NCBI GenBank assembly: GCA_036426205.1
Contig: WSYH01001183.1
Location: 72,500 to 136,499, forward strand
Source of the DNA: Ascaphus truei
Taxonomy: Eukaryota > Chordata > Amphibia > Anura > Ascaphidae
Direction of reading: 5' to 3'
DNA: 64,000 nt
A program made the position numbers and the translations under genes. Below the pieces are notes generated by a model. It ran no database searches, was not told the origin of the DNA, and saw only the letters and a list, made by a program, of their open reading frames with translations. This document shows positions 12,204 through 22,973 of the stretch, piece by piece (position 1 is the stretch's first letter; each line of letters starts with the position of its first letter).

Positions 12204-12808
12204 CTATTTACGGACTTTATGTACCCTCATGATGTCCCTACCGAGCAGCAGCAAGATCTTGGCACCTTGTTCTACCAGCAGGATGTAGTTGGCTATTCCT
12301 TTGAGGTGCGGGTAATGGCGTGCCACGTCTGGTGTGGGAATCTCGTCCCTGTTTGTGGCCATGTGGTTGCACTCGATGAGTGTGGGGAGAGCTATCTTCA
12401 CTCTGTTATCCACTAAACATATGACGTAACCGCTTGCTCTTCTCCCTGTTGACTCAGTTGACCCTGCACAGGTTCTGAGGGTGTAGGGTGAGGCATTGTC
12501 TTGTAAATTGAACAAGTTGAAGAACTCCGTCTTCGCCAATGATCGGTTGCTTTGGTCATTGAGGATTGCATACATCCGAATAGCCTTCTCAGGTTGTCCC
12601 TGGGTGTGCACTGCGACAAGGCATATTTTGGAGCAGGACATTTTGTCGCTTTCTTTTCCGCAAACCTCGGTGCGCTGAGATGTGACGGATGTTGGCTCTC
12701 CTTCTCCTTCCTCCCCGCCATGCTCCACTGCAGAGGATGGGTTGTTGAGTTGGTGGAGTGTCAGCGCCTCTGGGTGTAGCGATGGCACGTGCTTGTCACT
12801 TTCGCACA
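12204..12808 (-). pseudogene. BEL/Pao aspartic protease region
   Basis: Continuous frame of about 200 codons with typical BEL/Pao peptidase sequence: ILNDQSNRSLAKTEFF (an altered catalytic segment; family members usually have D-S/T-G/S-A here), the LPTLIECNHMATNRDEIPTP block, and LLLLGRDIMRVHKVR near the end. The first codons are contiguous with the gag C-terminal zinc-knuckle region at 18764-19152 once the Sushi-like insertion and one CTGTA are removed. In a functional element this protease would mature Gag-Pol inside particles. Confidence 0.8.
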
Positions 12809-12813
12809 CTGTA

Positions 12814-13721
12814 TGTAAGGAATCTGGTGTCTAAGCGCCATCAGCGCGACCATTACTCACCTCCCGCCGGTACTCAGGCGTCCAAGCGTCTGCAGCGCAA
12901 TTCCCACATACCTCCGTTGTCTGCCACTGGCACTCTGGCTCCTCGCCATCACAGGATTTCACCAACCGAAGAGGTGCCTGTTGAATCGCAGCCTCTGTGT
13001 GTGTCCCCAGCTCCACGCTCTATGCGCACACGTGCATCTGTCTCTGTCCCCATGCGCATACGCGCATCAGTCACCGAATCCACGCACACACGCACGCCAG
13101 CCCCAGACGTTATGTGCATGCATTCCCAGCTTACAGAGCACACGCCTAACAGAGCACTTTTAACCACTGCTCCTGCAGTGAGGCGTCGCACCCAAGCATC
13201 ACACAGTTCCATGCAAATCAATGATTACACTCAGCTGGGCTGTAACACCTCCCTCCTATCAGGGAGGACTCCTTGCAGTCCTCCAGGCCTGCCCCCTTTT
13301 TCCATTGGCCTGCCCAGTTTTATTATGCCTGTGATTCCCATCACTCGTCGCTCAACATAGTTCTGTATGGAAGCATTTGACTACTCTCTCAGTGACTCCT
13401 CAGGTATTGACGCGGATTGGACAACTACCCCCTCTGCCTCTCGACTTCGGCTCTACTTGGACTTAGTGACTTCTGGTAGCCCTGTAACACGGCTTATACC
13501 TTCGACCATCCGCAACTCTCCAATCCCTGATCTTGGCAACGGCAATAACTACACCTCCTCTACTACCGGTACCGGCAAGTATTGTCTTCCTTACTATACC
13601 TGGCCTGGCAAACACTAACACCACACTCCGGACGTTCTCCCTTTGTTGCGGGTGCGTGTATCCCTAAGTCCCACCTCAGCACAGGGGACGGGTCTGGTCT
13701 GCGGGCAGCACCGGCGTAACA
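12814..13721 (+). repeat. 5' LTR of Sushi-like copy B
   Basis: Starts TGTAAGGAATC and ends CGGCGTAACA. A TATA-like TTTTATTATG at about 13318-13327 lies some 25-30 bp upstream of CTCAACATAG, which is a plausible transcript start because the 3' LTR version (CTCGACATA, 18388-18396) is complementary to the sequence after this LTR. One frame through the first 550 bp is open, continuing the pol frame as it does in the 3' LTR. Confidence 0.92.
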
Positions 13722-13722
13722 T

Positions 13723-13731
13723 TATGTCGAG
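13723..13731 (+). promoter_or_regulatory. Putative self-primer binding site
   Basis: TATGTCGAG, starting two bases behind the LTR and overlapping the gag ATG, is the exact reverse complement of CTCGACATA at 18388-18396 in the 3' LTR (one mismatch in the 5' LTR). There is no TGG-type tRNA primer site. Known Tf1/Sushi-group elements prime minus-strand synthesis from the 5' end of their own mRNA folded onto such a site; assignment here is inference from the match and the family. Confidence 0.6.
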
Positions 13732-14516
13732 CCCACAAGACGCAGACCAGACTGAATTAGATATGAGGATTCCTAACCCCAAACCTTATACAGGTGAATC
13801 TCAAGATTTTCGGGGCTTCATTAATCAATGTAAGGTACAATTTGAAATGACCCCCCACCAGCTTTCTACTGGCCGAAAGAAGGTGGCCTACGATTATAAT
13901 CTGTTGACGGGTAGCGCACTGGCTTGGGCCTCCCCCATCTGGGAGCGGCGAGATGACCTTACCCAGAATTACTCAACCTTCAAGACAGAATTCAGGCAAG
14001 TGTTTGATTCCCCCGCACGTTGGGAGGTGGCGTCTTCTTCTCTTTTACAGATTACTCAAGGGCAAAGACTGGTGACTGAATATGCCATAGAGTTCCGGAC
14101 CCTTGCAGCAGAGACCAACTGGGAACAGGAGGCCTAAGTCGCCGTATTCTGGCAATGACTGCCAGACAGCATCAAGGATGTACTTGCTCTCCAACCCAGG
14201 CCAGGTCTTTTGGAGGATCTCATCACTCTGGCCATTAGAGTGGACCAACGTATTCAGGTACGCCGCACGGAGCGCCAGCGCACTCGCTCAGTATCCTCTT
14301 CGTCTCTCTCTCTCAGCACTACTACAGTCCCCAGGTCCACTTCACCGCTCTGTCCTTCCTTGGACTCGTCCGAACCGATGCAGTTGGGGGTTCAACGGGT
14401 TCGCACACCAATACGGCAATTCCGCCGCGCCGGGGAATTTTGCTTTTATTGCGGACCAGCAAAAACATCTGACCCAAGAATGTCCTCCATCTCTGGAAAA
14501 CGGGAACACCCAGTGA
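13724..14516 (+). pseudogene. gag: gag of Sushi-like copy B (deleted and frameshifted)
   Basis: Begins MSSPQDADQTE like copy A, but the coiled-coil segment that follows in copy A (about 65 residues) is missing, so the text jumps directly to the capsid part (KPYTGESQDFRGF). A stop/frame change after ETNWEQEA at 14137 separates the capsid from the C-terminal part (14210-14516), where the zinc-knuckle region is damaged: only CFYCG remains of the CCHC. It would not assemble particles by itself. Start choice rests on conservation with copy A and position two bases from the LTR. Confidence 0.8.
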
Positions 14517-16400
14517 GTATGAAGGGGCTCTTCGTGGGTGTTATGTCTCCTCGTCCCCTTCCCCAAAAAGGATTCCCTAAGAAACTCACTATACCCGTGT
14601 GCCTCTCAGGCCGTAAGTTCCGCGTCTCCACAGTAGCCTTCATAGACTTCGGAGCCGGAGGCAATTTCGTGGATCAAGAGTTCGCCAAACACTACCAGAT
14701 ACCGCTCGTGGAGAAAAAGATCCTCATCGCCTTGGTCGGAATTGATGGGCATCCACTTACGCCGGCATTTGTCTCATTAGAGACGGTTCCTGTTGTAATT
14801 TCCTCTGATAATCACAAGGAAACCCTGACCCTCGACGTAATTTAGGCTCCGGGAACACCCATAACCCTAGGTTTGCCATGGTTACAACTACACAACCCAC
14901 GGATCAATTGGACATCCACCAACCCCATCACTTGGGAACCAAGGTCAGGCGAACCACAGCGACTCCTAGCGAATACCACCGTTCCAGAGATGAACCTCCC
15001 TACGGTTTACCACCAGTTTCTTATTATTTTATTTAATAAGGTACAATCTGACCTTCTACACCCACACAGGTCATATGACTGTCCTATTGACCTGATTCCT
15101 GGTTACACATTACCTATGGCCAAGACTTATCCTCTCTCTCTCCCCAAAACTAAGGCTATGGACGAGTACATCCAGGAGAACCTGAAGAAAGGTTTTATTC
15201 GTCCATCTACTTCACCAGCTGGAGCAGGGTTCTTCTTCGTAAAGAAGAAGGATGGAACTTTAAGACCTTGTATTGATTATAGAGGGCTTAACCGCATCAC
15301 CGTAAAGAATCGCTACCCACTCCCCCTTATCACTGAACTTTTTGATAGGTTGCAAGGTGCCAAAGTCTTCTCCAAGCTGGACCTCAGTGGAGCTTATAAT
15401 CTTGTACGCATACGTCAAGGAGACGAATGGAAAATGGCCTTCAACACGCGTAGTGGCCACTACGAATACCTTGTGATGCCTTTCGGACTATGTAATGCTC
15501 CGGCCGTTTTTCAAGATTTCATTAACGATGTCTTCCGTAAAGTACTCAACGACTTTGTCATAGTCTATCTGGATGATATCCTGATTTTTTCAAAGGATTT
15601 ACAGGACCACATCTTTCATACATCTTACGTACTCTCTCGCCTTTGTGAACATTGCTTATATGCCAAGATGGAGAAATGTACCTTCCATCAGACTTCGACC
15701 CAGTTTCTAGGCTACATTATTTCCAGCGATGGTTTCATGATGGATCCGGACAAATTAAAAGCCGTTACTAACTGGCCTAGACCCGACTCTCTTAAATCCA
15801 TCCAGCGCTTCCTGGGATTTGCGAACTACTACCGCAAGTTTATCCGTGATTTCTCCAGAATTGTTGCACCTATCACAGCCCTTACGAAGAAGGGGGCCGA
15901 TCCGTCGGTTTGGTCACCAGAGGCCAATACCGCCTTCAACACACTTAAGGAGGCTTTTGTGTCCGCACCGGTTCTCCATCACCCCAACACTGATCTCCCT
16001 TTCGTGTTGGAGGTGGACGCCTCTGATTCTGGCGCCGGTGCCATTCTATCCCAGGAGACCTCACCCAAGGAAAATTGCATCCCTGCGCATTCTTTTCGAA
16101 GAGATTTACCTCAGCGGAGAGAAACTACGAGTGGGGAACAGAGAGTTACTGGCCGTTAAAATGCACTTCAAGAATGGAGGCATCTCCTGGAAGGGTCGAG
16201 GGAACCGTTCACCATCCTCACAGACCATAAGAATTATTATATATAGAGAACGCTCGCCGTCTGGGTCCACGGCAAGCCCGCTGGTTTTGTTCTTTTCCAG
16301 ATTTATTTCCAACTGTCATATATTCCTGGGACTAAAAATGTCAAAGCCGATGCTCTCTCTCAAGACAACATTCTTCTGAAGAGAGACCAGAAGATTCCAT
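14500..16400 (+). pseudogene. pol: Protease, RT and RNase H of Sushi-like copy B
   Basis: Protease: [12 protein letters not shown] near 14642-14677, where family members have D-S-G, so the catalytic triad is changed to D-F-G. A stop follows near 14845. The frame 14873-16159 carries RT with [28 protein letters not shown] and the catalytic [12 protein letters not shown] (about 15555-15590), then the connection and the start of RNase H (LEVDASDSGAGAIL, about 16006-16050). The rest of RNase H is out of frame to about 16380. The RT core is intact; the protein as a whole is not. Confidence 0.85.
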
Positions 16401-16500
16401 GGAGACCATTTTACCTCACAGAAATTTTCGCCGCATCTTCCTTCAGAAGCTTTGACAAAATCGTTAAGTCACAAAGGTCCATTCCAAAGAACCTGAAGGT

Positions 16501-17850
16501 CCCCAAGGGCAAGCTCTTCATGAGACCTAATTTCATACCCGAGGTTCTGGATTGGGGACATGCCTCGAGAGTAGCTGGTCATCCTGGCTACAAAAAGACT
16601 TTGGACCATATACGTCGCAACTTTTGGTGGCCCAAGATGTCAAAAGACATTTTCGAATATACGCAAGCTTGTCCGGTCTGTGCGCAAAACAAGACAATTC
16701 ATCAAAGGCCTCACGGTCTTCTCCTTCCTCTGCCCATCCCAGAACGTCCATGGTCACACATATCAATGGATTTTATTGTGGAGTTGCCAAGGTCCAAAGT
16801 GATGAATACGATTTTAGTAGCGGTGGATCGTTTTTCTAAGATGGCTCACTTTATTCCGCTTAAAGGACTTCCCACCTCACCCGCCCTTGCTGATATCTTC
16901 ACTGATCACATCTTTCGCATTCATGGTATTCCTTCGTCCATCGTGTCTGACAGAGGGTCACAGTTCGTATCCAGATTTTGGAGAACTTTTACCAAAAGAC
17001 TAGGGATCTCTTCTTCTTTTTCCTCAGCTTACCATCCTCAGTCCAATGGTCAAACAGAAAGGGTCAATCAGTCCCTGGAAAAATACCTGAGGTGTTTCAT
17101 TTCCAATTCTCAGGATGATTGGGCACAACTTTTGCCATGGGCCGAATATGCTTTTAACTCCGCTACCAACGAGTCCACCCGAGAGTCGGCATTTTTCATC
17201 AATTACGGTTTTCATCCCCCATGTCTTCCCGTCTCCAACATTCCTTCTGGAGTCCAGGCTGTAGACGACCGTGTCACATCTCTGCAATCAGCATGGTCCA
17301 AGATTCAGTCTGCTTTTCTTACCTCCTCTCAACGGGCCAAACATCAGGCAGATCGCCACCGCCGTCCGGCACCCAGATACAAGCCAGGGGATATGGTATG
17401 GCTGTCCTCAAGAAACATTTATTTGAAGGTACCTTCCCCAAAATTGACGCCGAGGTTCCTGGGCCCTTTTCCGATAACTGAACAGATTAATCCGGTAGCA
17501 TTCCGGTTTCAACTTCCCGACAGCATGAAGATACCAAACGTGTTTCACACATCTCTACTGAAGCCATTCGTATCCAGTCATTTCTTCCCCAACCATAACC
17601 GTAGGCCTGATCCGGTTATTACCCAGAATAGGGAAGAATATGAGGTCCAGTCCCTGCTCGATTCTCGCATATCCAGGGGTCAACTGCAGTTCCTCGTGCA
17701 CTGGAAGGGTTTCGGCCCAGAAGAAAGATCTTGGGTTCCACTTCATGATATCCACGTTCCGGTTCTTCTGAATACTTTCAGGAAGAAGTTTCCAAACAAA
17801 CCATTTAAGGACCGCCCTGAGGCCGTTCCTGAAGGGGGGTGGGGGGGTAC
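16501..17850 (+). pseudogene. pol: Integrase with C-terminal chromodomain, Sushi-like copy B
   Basis: Open frame from 16520 (readable from about 16500) that continues into the 3' LTR. The N-terminal zinc module is H-H-C-C (HPGYKK ... CPVCAQNK, to about 16690). The DDE core has its first Asp in MDFIVELP (about 16768), second Asp in SDRGSQF (about 16947) and Glu in NGQTERVNQ (about 17055). A GPF-type module (FLGPFPI, 17457) is followed by a chromodomain at about 17640-17800 (YEVQSLL ... LVHWKGFGPEERSWVP). Chromodomain integrases direct insertion toward particular chromatin. All catalytic residues are present; it is called a pseudogene because the upstream pol is broken. Confidence 0.88.
17831..17850 (+). 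promoter_or_regulatory. Polypurine tract of Sushi-like copy B
   Basis: The G-rich run GAAGGGGGGTGGGGGGGTAC lies immediately upstream of the 3' LTR start TGTAAGG (17851), the expected position of the plus-strand primer. Confidence 0.8.
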
Positions 17851-18758
17851 TGTAAGGAATCTGGTGTCTAAGCGCCATCAGCGTGACCATTACTCATTTC
17901 CCGATGGTACTCAGGCGTCCAAGCGTCTGCAGCGCAATTCCCACATACCTCCGTTGTCTGCCACTGGCACTCTGGCTCCTCGCCATCACAGGATTGCACC
18001 AACCGAAGAGGTGCCTGTTGAACCGCAGCCTCTGTGTGTGTCCCCAGCTCCACGCTCTATGCGCACACGTGCATCTGTCTCTGTCCCCATGCGCATACGC
18101 GCATCAGTCACCGAATCCACGCACACACGCACGCCAGCCCCAGACATTATGTGCATGCATTCCCAGCTTACAGAGCACACGCCTAACAGAGCACTTTTAA
18201 CCACTGCTCCTGCATTGAGGCGTCGCCCCCAAGCATTACACAGTTCCATGCAAATCAATGATTACACTCAGCGGGGCTGTAACACCTCCCTCCTATCAGG
18301 GAGGACTCCTTGCAGTCCTCCAGGCCTGCCCCCTTTTTCCATTGGCCTGCCCAGCTTTATTATGCCTGTGCTTCCCATCACTCGTCACTCGACATAGTTC
18401 TGTATGGAAGCATTTAACTACTCTCTCAGTGACTCCTCAGGTATTGACGCGGATTGGACGACTACCCCCTCTGGCTCTCGACTTCGGCTCTACTTGGACT
18501 TAGTGACTTCTGGTAGTCCTGTAACACGTCTTATACCTTCGACCATCCGCAACTCTCCAATCCCTGATCTTGGCAACGGCAATAACTACACCTCCTCTAC
18601 TACCGGTACCGGCAAGTATTGTCTTCCTTACTATACCTGGCCTGGCAAACACTAACACCACACTCCGGAAGCGCTCCCTTTGCTGCGGGTGCGTGTATCC
18701 CTACGTCCCACCTCAGCACAGGGGACGGGTCTGGTCTGCGGGCAGCACCGGCGTAACA
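17851..18758 (+). repeat. 3' LTR of Sushi-like copy B
   Basis: 908 bp, same length as the 5' LTR, about 3% different by eye. Contains CTCGACATA at 18388-18396, complementary to the sequence following the 5' LTR. The integrase frame stays open through this LTR until a TAG at about 18395, within the putative mRNA start. Confidence 0.95.
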
Positions 18759-18763
18759 CTGTA

Positions 18764-20769
18764 CATTTGATTTCTTCTTTACAGTCTCTGGCTAGGTGAG
18801 TCGTGGAACCGCAGCACCTGAAGCAAACTCTGAATTCTCCAAGTAACCTCTTGTGTTCCTCTAGGGACTTCATCCTGAACCCAAAGCACTTGTTAAGTGG
18901 GTGTGGCTTCTTGTGTATGGGACATTCCCTGTTTGGGTGCCTCGGTTCCTCGTCTCCGGCGACCGACTGATCAGGAGTAGTTTGGGTTGTGGGAGGCACG
19001 TCGGTCCTGTGGACCGAGATGGGTGTTTGAGTGTTACCATATCTCGCCACTGGTTTCTCATTCCTCAGGCTGCTTGCACTGTGTGTGGTTTGCGCACCTA
19101 TGTTGAAACTGGGATCGTTTCTTGTACTTGCCGCTTCGCGGATGAAGCTCAAGAAGAATGAGAATGGGGGGAAGGCGACTTACTTCTCCCTTTTATATTT
19201 GGAGCCTTTCTTGGAGGTTGTAGGGTAGCTTCTCCAAGATGGGTCTCACTCCACGAGCTGAGTCCAAGACGTTGAGACCTGTTAAGGAATGGTCTTTCCT
19301 TGCAAACTCCAGCTCTTGCAGCAGGTCCCCAAGCTCTCGTAACTTCGAGTAGTCTTTAGTTGTGATCTTGGGAAAGCTGTCGACTCTTTTGAAGAGCGAA
19401 TCCTCGACTGCTTCGGGGCTACCGTAGCACTCTTCTAGCCTTTCCCACACTAAGTCAAGACCTACTTGGGGCTGGTTCGCGTTTGTCACCCGAAGTCTCT
19501 TCGCGTGCTCCCTGGATTCATTCCCCAGGAACTTGAATAGCAGGTTGAGCTCTTCCCTTGCTGAGAAGTCCAAGCTGTTGATTGCATCTTTGAACGTGAA
19601 CTTCCACGTCCGGTAGTTCTCAGGGCGGTCATCGAAGCTGATGAGTCCTGCTTGCACCAGGTCACGCCGGATCATGTACTTGGCTATGTCTGTCAGGCCT
19701 GAGGCATCGGCGTGTTGGTCGCATCCTGAGGTAGTTGCTGGGAAGGTCCATGCTGTCGCCTCTTCCTTGGCTTGGACGCGTGATGACTGCTGGTCGGTGT
19801 GAGGGGCTGTGTTCTCCCGTGTGGGTGTACCTGGATTGCGAGCCTGTTGTAGTGCATCCGTGTGCGCACTGGCGTGTGAATCACTGTTGCGTCTGTGGCT
19901 ATCCCAGGCATCATGTACCACTGAAGGAGCAGCATCTTCGTCTCATGGATCTAGCAAGTCTTCGGTGTCTGTGGAGTCACTCCCTCCTTGTTGAGATGGT
20001 GCGCTGGTATCTACACTGAACGTAGTCTTCAATGCGTCTGGCTGGATCCTCTGAGGCTATCCATCTGTACGGTTGCTCCTCACCGTCCTGTCTTGCGGCT
20101 GCTTCTAGGACTTCAGCTTGAGCTATGGCGGCGGCGGCGGCTTCCTTCACTTGATTTAGGGCCTCTAGGTTGACATCCACCTCTGCCCTTTTCCATGCAG
20201 CGGTGGCAGTGGCTGCAGCGGCGGGGGCAGCGGCGGTGGCAGTGGCTGCAGCGGCGGTGGCAGCGGCGGTGGCAGTGGCTGAAGCGGCGGTGGCAGCAGC
20301 TGTCTGCTCCTCCTCTTCTAAGCGGGCCCTTTCTAGTTTCATGACTGCCTCTTTCTGAGCGTATGCGGCCCTGGCACGTGCGGCCTCTGCGGTCGCTCAC
20401 GCCTTGGTGGCGCTTTCTTGTAGGCTTTTTCTGGTGTTTGGCCCTGGTCAGGTATGTAATGTTTCTCTCTGAAAGCTCTTGATAACGTGAGTGATCAGTC
20501 CTTAATTGCGTTATTGCCTGCTCAAGCTGTTGCGCATAGTTGCCAACACAAATAACATTGCGTATTCCCAGTGTGGTTGTTTCCCAGGCCAACTGTAATT
20601 TAGCGCGGTGTGCTTCAATGTCAGTATCATATTTTTCACTGCCCTTTTGTGTCAGTGTGACTGTCCGTTTAGGCCTTGCGTCTGCCTGCGCCTGTTGCAG
20701 TTGTGCGGTCTCTGTATCTGAGTGATCACTCTCCTGCATGATATCTGGTGAGGCTCTGAGTTCTGCCAT
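18764..20769 (-). pseudogene. gag: BEL/Pao gag (frameshifted)
   Basis: Starts at the ATG at 20769 (MAELRASPDIM), has a charged, coiled-coil-like N-terminal region, then an Ala-rich stretch (19977-20342) encoded by tandem GCN-rich units, then the DUF1759-type BEL/Pao capsid region at 19193-19921 (ENYRTWKFTFKDAIN, WERLEECYG, LRELGDLLQELE). It ends with cysteine-rich knuckles at about 18780-18930 (CPIHKKPHPLNKC, CFRCCGSTTHLARDC). At least two frame changes (near 20340 and 19150-19190) break it. The 3' end abuts the Sushi-like insertion at 18763 and continues into protease at 12808. Confidence 0.8.
20203..20305. repeat. Tandem GCN-type minisatellite within BEL/Pao gag
   Basis: Imperfect units of GCGGCGGTGGCAGTGGCTGCA repeated four to five times. 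On the minus strand they encode runs of Ala/Thr. It probably expanded within the gag coding sequence. Confidence 0.75.
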
Positions 20770-21258
20770 GCTTTAGGTGTGTGTAGGCCTTTAGCCAGTG
20801 CGTGTGGAGTGCGGTCTTTTACCTGTGTCAGCGATGGGCATCTGTCTCAGATGATGCCGAGCGGTGTCCTGCAGCGTGCAGCGTAGGGGTAGCTGTACTC
20901 ACAGGTGTCCGGTGGCTCTGACCCGTGTCCTGGCGGGTGTCCGGTAGCATGGCCCTTGATGGCGCTAGCCGTGGGGAGATGGTGGCTCCTCACTATGGAG
21001 CTGTGCAGAGGATGGACTCAAAAAGACAGAGAAGGCAATCAAGGCTCTGTGTGTAAGATGCACTGTCTGTTTGCAAGGCTGCTGCCGTGTGTGCAAGGTT
21101 GTTTGCTGGCTGTGTGCAGTGTAAGCCTGCTTGCTGTTTGTTTTTTGCAGAAAGCTGTAGCTGTTTGCTGTATAGCTGCGTAGAGCTGCACTTTTGTAGC
21201 ATGAAGGCTGTGAGTTATAGCTTCTGCGTAGACCTCTAGTACACGGTCTCTGTCTTAC

Positions 21259-21479
21259 TATTCTGAAGCTAGGGTCACGTATTGAGGTATGAATAGTTTC
21301 AGTTAGCTTTAACTCATGTCTTCCCTCTTCCAAAGCATGACAAGTCCTTAATGTCTTTCTTAACTTTATTGCAGGAGTAGAAAACAACAGGAACTTGTAG
21401 GTGTAGTGTAAGCAGAGAGTGCCAAGGGAAGGGGGGCTGAAACAGAGAAGGTAGACATGGGTATTTCTGTTCCATGACA
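21259..21479 (-). repeat. 5' LTR of the BEL/Pao element
   Basis: 221 bp; minus-strand start TGTCATGG at 21479, end near 21259. Flanked outside by ATAAG (21480-21484), duplicated at 9249-9253. About 490 bp of leader separate it from the gag ATG. Confidence 0.8.
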
Positions 21480-22973
21480 ATAAGCACAATCTAAAACTTA
21501 CCTTTGAGGTCCGACGCGAACACATTAACTTTCTTTATTTAACACTTATCATGAAGCCAACTAGAGAGATGACGCTCAACCTATTACCATATAAAGTACA
21601 CACTAGGGTGCAATGGATTGCAAACATACATAGCCCAACAAGTTAACTCAAGGTTAACTAAAAGAACCAAGTTATCTGCACTCAAAGTAATTAAATCAGC
21701 TGTAATAGCCGGGGATATCAATTGCCCCACTAGGTGGAGTGTAAGCCCTCCTGCCTAACGACACACTAGAGTGAGTATACGTTCACAAATCAAAATCCCC
21801 TGTGGGGCGGTTCGTGACAAAACCAGACTGAGAAATAGCAGGTGTAGAATCAACTATTGAGGTAGTATTTAGATATTGCACTTTGTAACACGGTACATTA
21901 CCACTTGCTGATACTCCTAAATGGATGCAAATTGTAATTATTAGTGTCTATACAATTGTAACTCACATCAGTCCCAGTCAAAGGATGCCGTGGGTGGTGT
22001 GTACTGTAGTAAGGCTCTAACTAGATAAACCAGTGTAAGTGTAAATTCACTTAGTTAAAATACCTGATACCCCTGCGTGGCCTCTTAAGAGAGGAATCCC
22101 CAAGGGCCAACTACTGCGTTTGAAACAGCTACGTTCTACCGATGAAAATTTTGACATACAGGCCCAGAAACTCATCACCAGATTCCTAGAGAGGGGGTAT
22201 AAAGAAAAGGATCTCATAGAAACACTAACTGATGAAGATCCATGAAGAGAGAAGATCTCCTCTCTATGAATGTCGCCAAAAAAGAACAGTGGGGTAGAAA
22301 GGGATCAAAACCTTTACCGCTCTTTATCACACAGCAGAGTGGACAATCCAATACCATACGATCAATTGTTGCAAAACACTGTGATACATTAAAATTAGAT
22401 ATGGACTTAAAAGCCATTACTGATAAGGGGCCTAAATTTGTATTTCGTAGGGCGAAATCGTTGGCAACATATTTGTCCCGTAGCCTTTTTTCTTCACAAG
22501 ATATCATGGGTATAAGGAATATACCTAAAGGCTTCTTTCAGTGTGGACATTGCAACATTTTTCAGTATGCAAAAACTCTTAAAAGGATAGAGTGTTCTAA
22601 ACCCAAGACATATAAGACTATACAGACATTCATTAACTGTAATATCAGTTATGTAGTCTATAGACTTAGATGTGGATGTAATAAGGTTTATATTGGGCGT
22701 ACCATCAGGCCCCTAAAACATAGAATCCAAGAGCATATTCGTTTAATTAAGAAAAAAGATACATTACATCCAGTACCGAGACATTTTTCTACTTGTCCCA
22801 TGGGAGGGATCCAGGGTTTTTCTTTCTCAGGTCTTGAGTATATACCAGCAGCAACAAGGGGGGGAGATAGGTTGAACCTCCTAAATAAGCGGGAAATGTA
22901 CTGGATTTTTTGCATGGACAGTCTCCATCCATCCGGTATTAATGTGGATTGGGAATTGGCCCATTTCCTATAG
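21480..22973 (+). pseudogene. PLE-1 continuation: RT thumb and GIY-YIG endonuclease
   Basis: Resumes the PLE ORF cut at 9253. The first 70 bp read KLTFEVRREHINF, the expected text after the RT core. From about 21550 to 22075 the PLE text is lost, probably to a further insertion. It resumes at about 22078 (KRGIPKGQLLRLK), and an open frame of 243 codons at 22242-22973 carries the Cys-rich linker (CGHCNIF) and a GIY-YIG nuclease with YVVYRLRCGC, VYIGRTIRPLKHRIQEH and the terminal LNKREMYWI block. The nuclease domain itself looks intact. In PLEs it nicks the target to prime reverse transcription. Confidence 0.8.

Larger units (their letters stand above)
12809..18763 (+). mobile_element. Sushi-like (chromovirus) Ty3/gypsy retrotransposon, copy B, complete with target duplication
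   Basis: Full-length element 12814-18758 flanked by the duplication CTGTA (12809-12813 and 18759-18763). Two 908-bp LTRs (12814-13721, 17851-18758) begin TGTAAGG and end GTAACA. Order is LTR, gag, protease, RT, RNase H, integrase, chromodomain, polypurine tract, LTR. By eye the LTRs differ at roughly 25-30 positions (about 3%), many C/T. Coding is broken: a gag deletion, a protease DSG-to-DFG change, a stop near 14845 and a frameshift in RNase H. It lies inside BEL/Pao gag-pol in the opposite orientation. Confidence 0.95.
9254..21479 (-). mobile_element. BEL/Pao LTR retrotransposon, degenerate, itself interrupted
   Basis: Minus-strand BEL/Pao element inserted in PLE-1. The 5-bp target duplication ATAAG is at 9249-9253 and 21480-21484. 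The 5' LTR is 21259-21479 and the 3' LTR is 9254-10616, the latter enlarged by two MITEs and extra sequence. Internal order is gag (about 18764-20769), protease (12204-12808) and a fragmentary RT (about 10640-12200). A complete Sushi-like gypsy sits inside at 12814-18758; gag and protease frames join in frame when it is removed. No full RT/RNase H/integrase is readable, so it looks internally deleted as well as mutated. Confidence 0.85.

Noticed and set aside
12758..13360. 200-codon plus-strand ORF
   Set aside because: It lies in the 5' LTR and begins in the minus-strand BEL/Pao sequence. It is the same frame as the pol read-through in the 3' LTR and not an independent gene.
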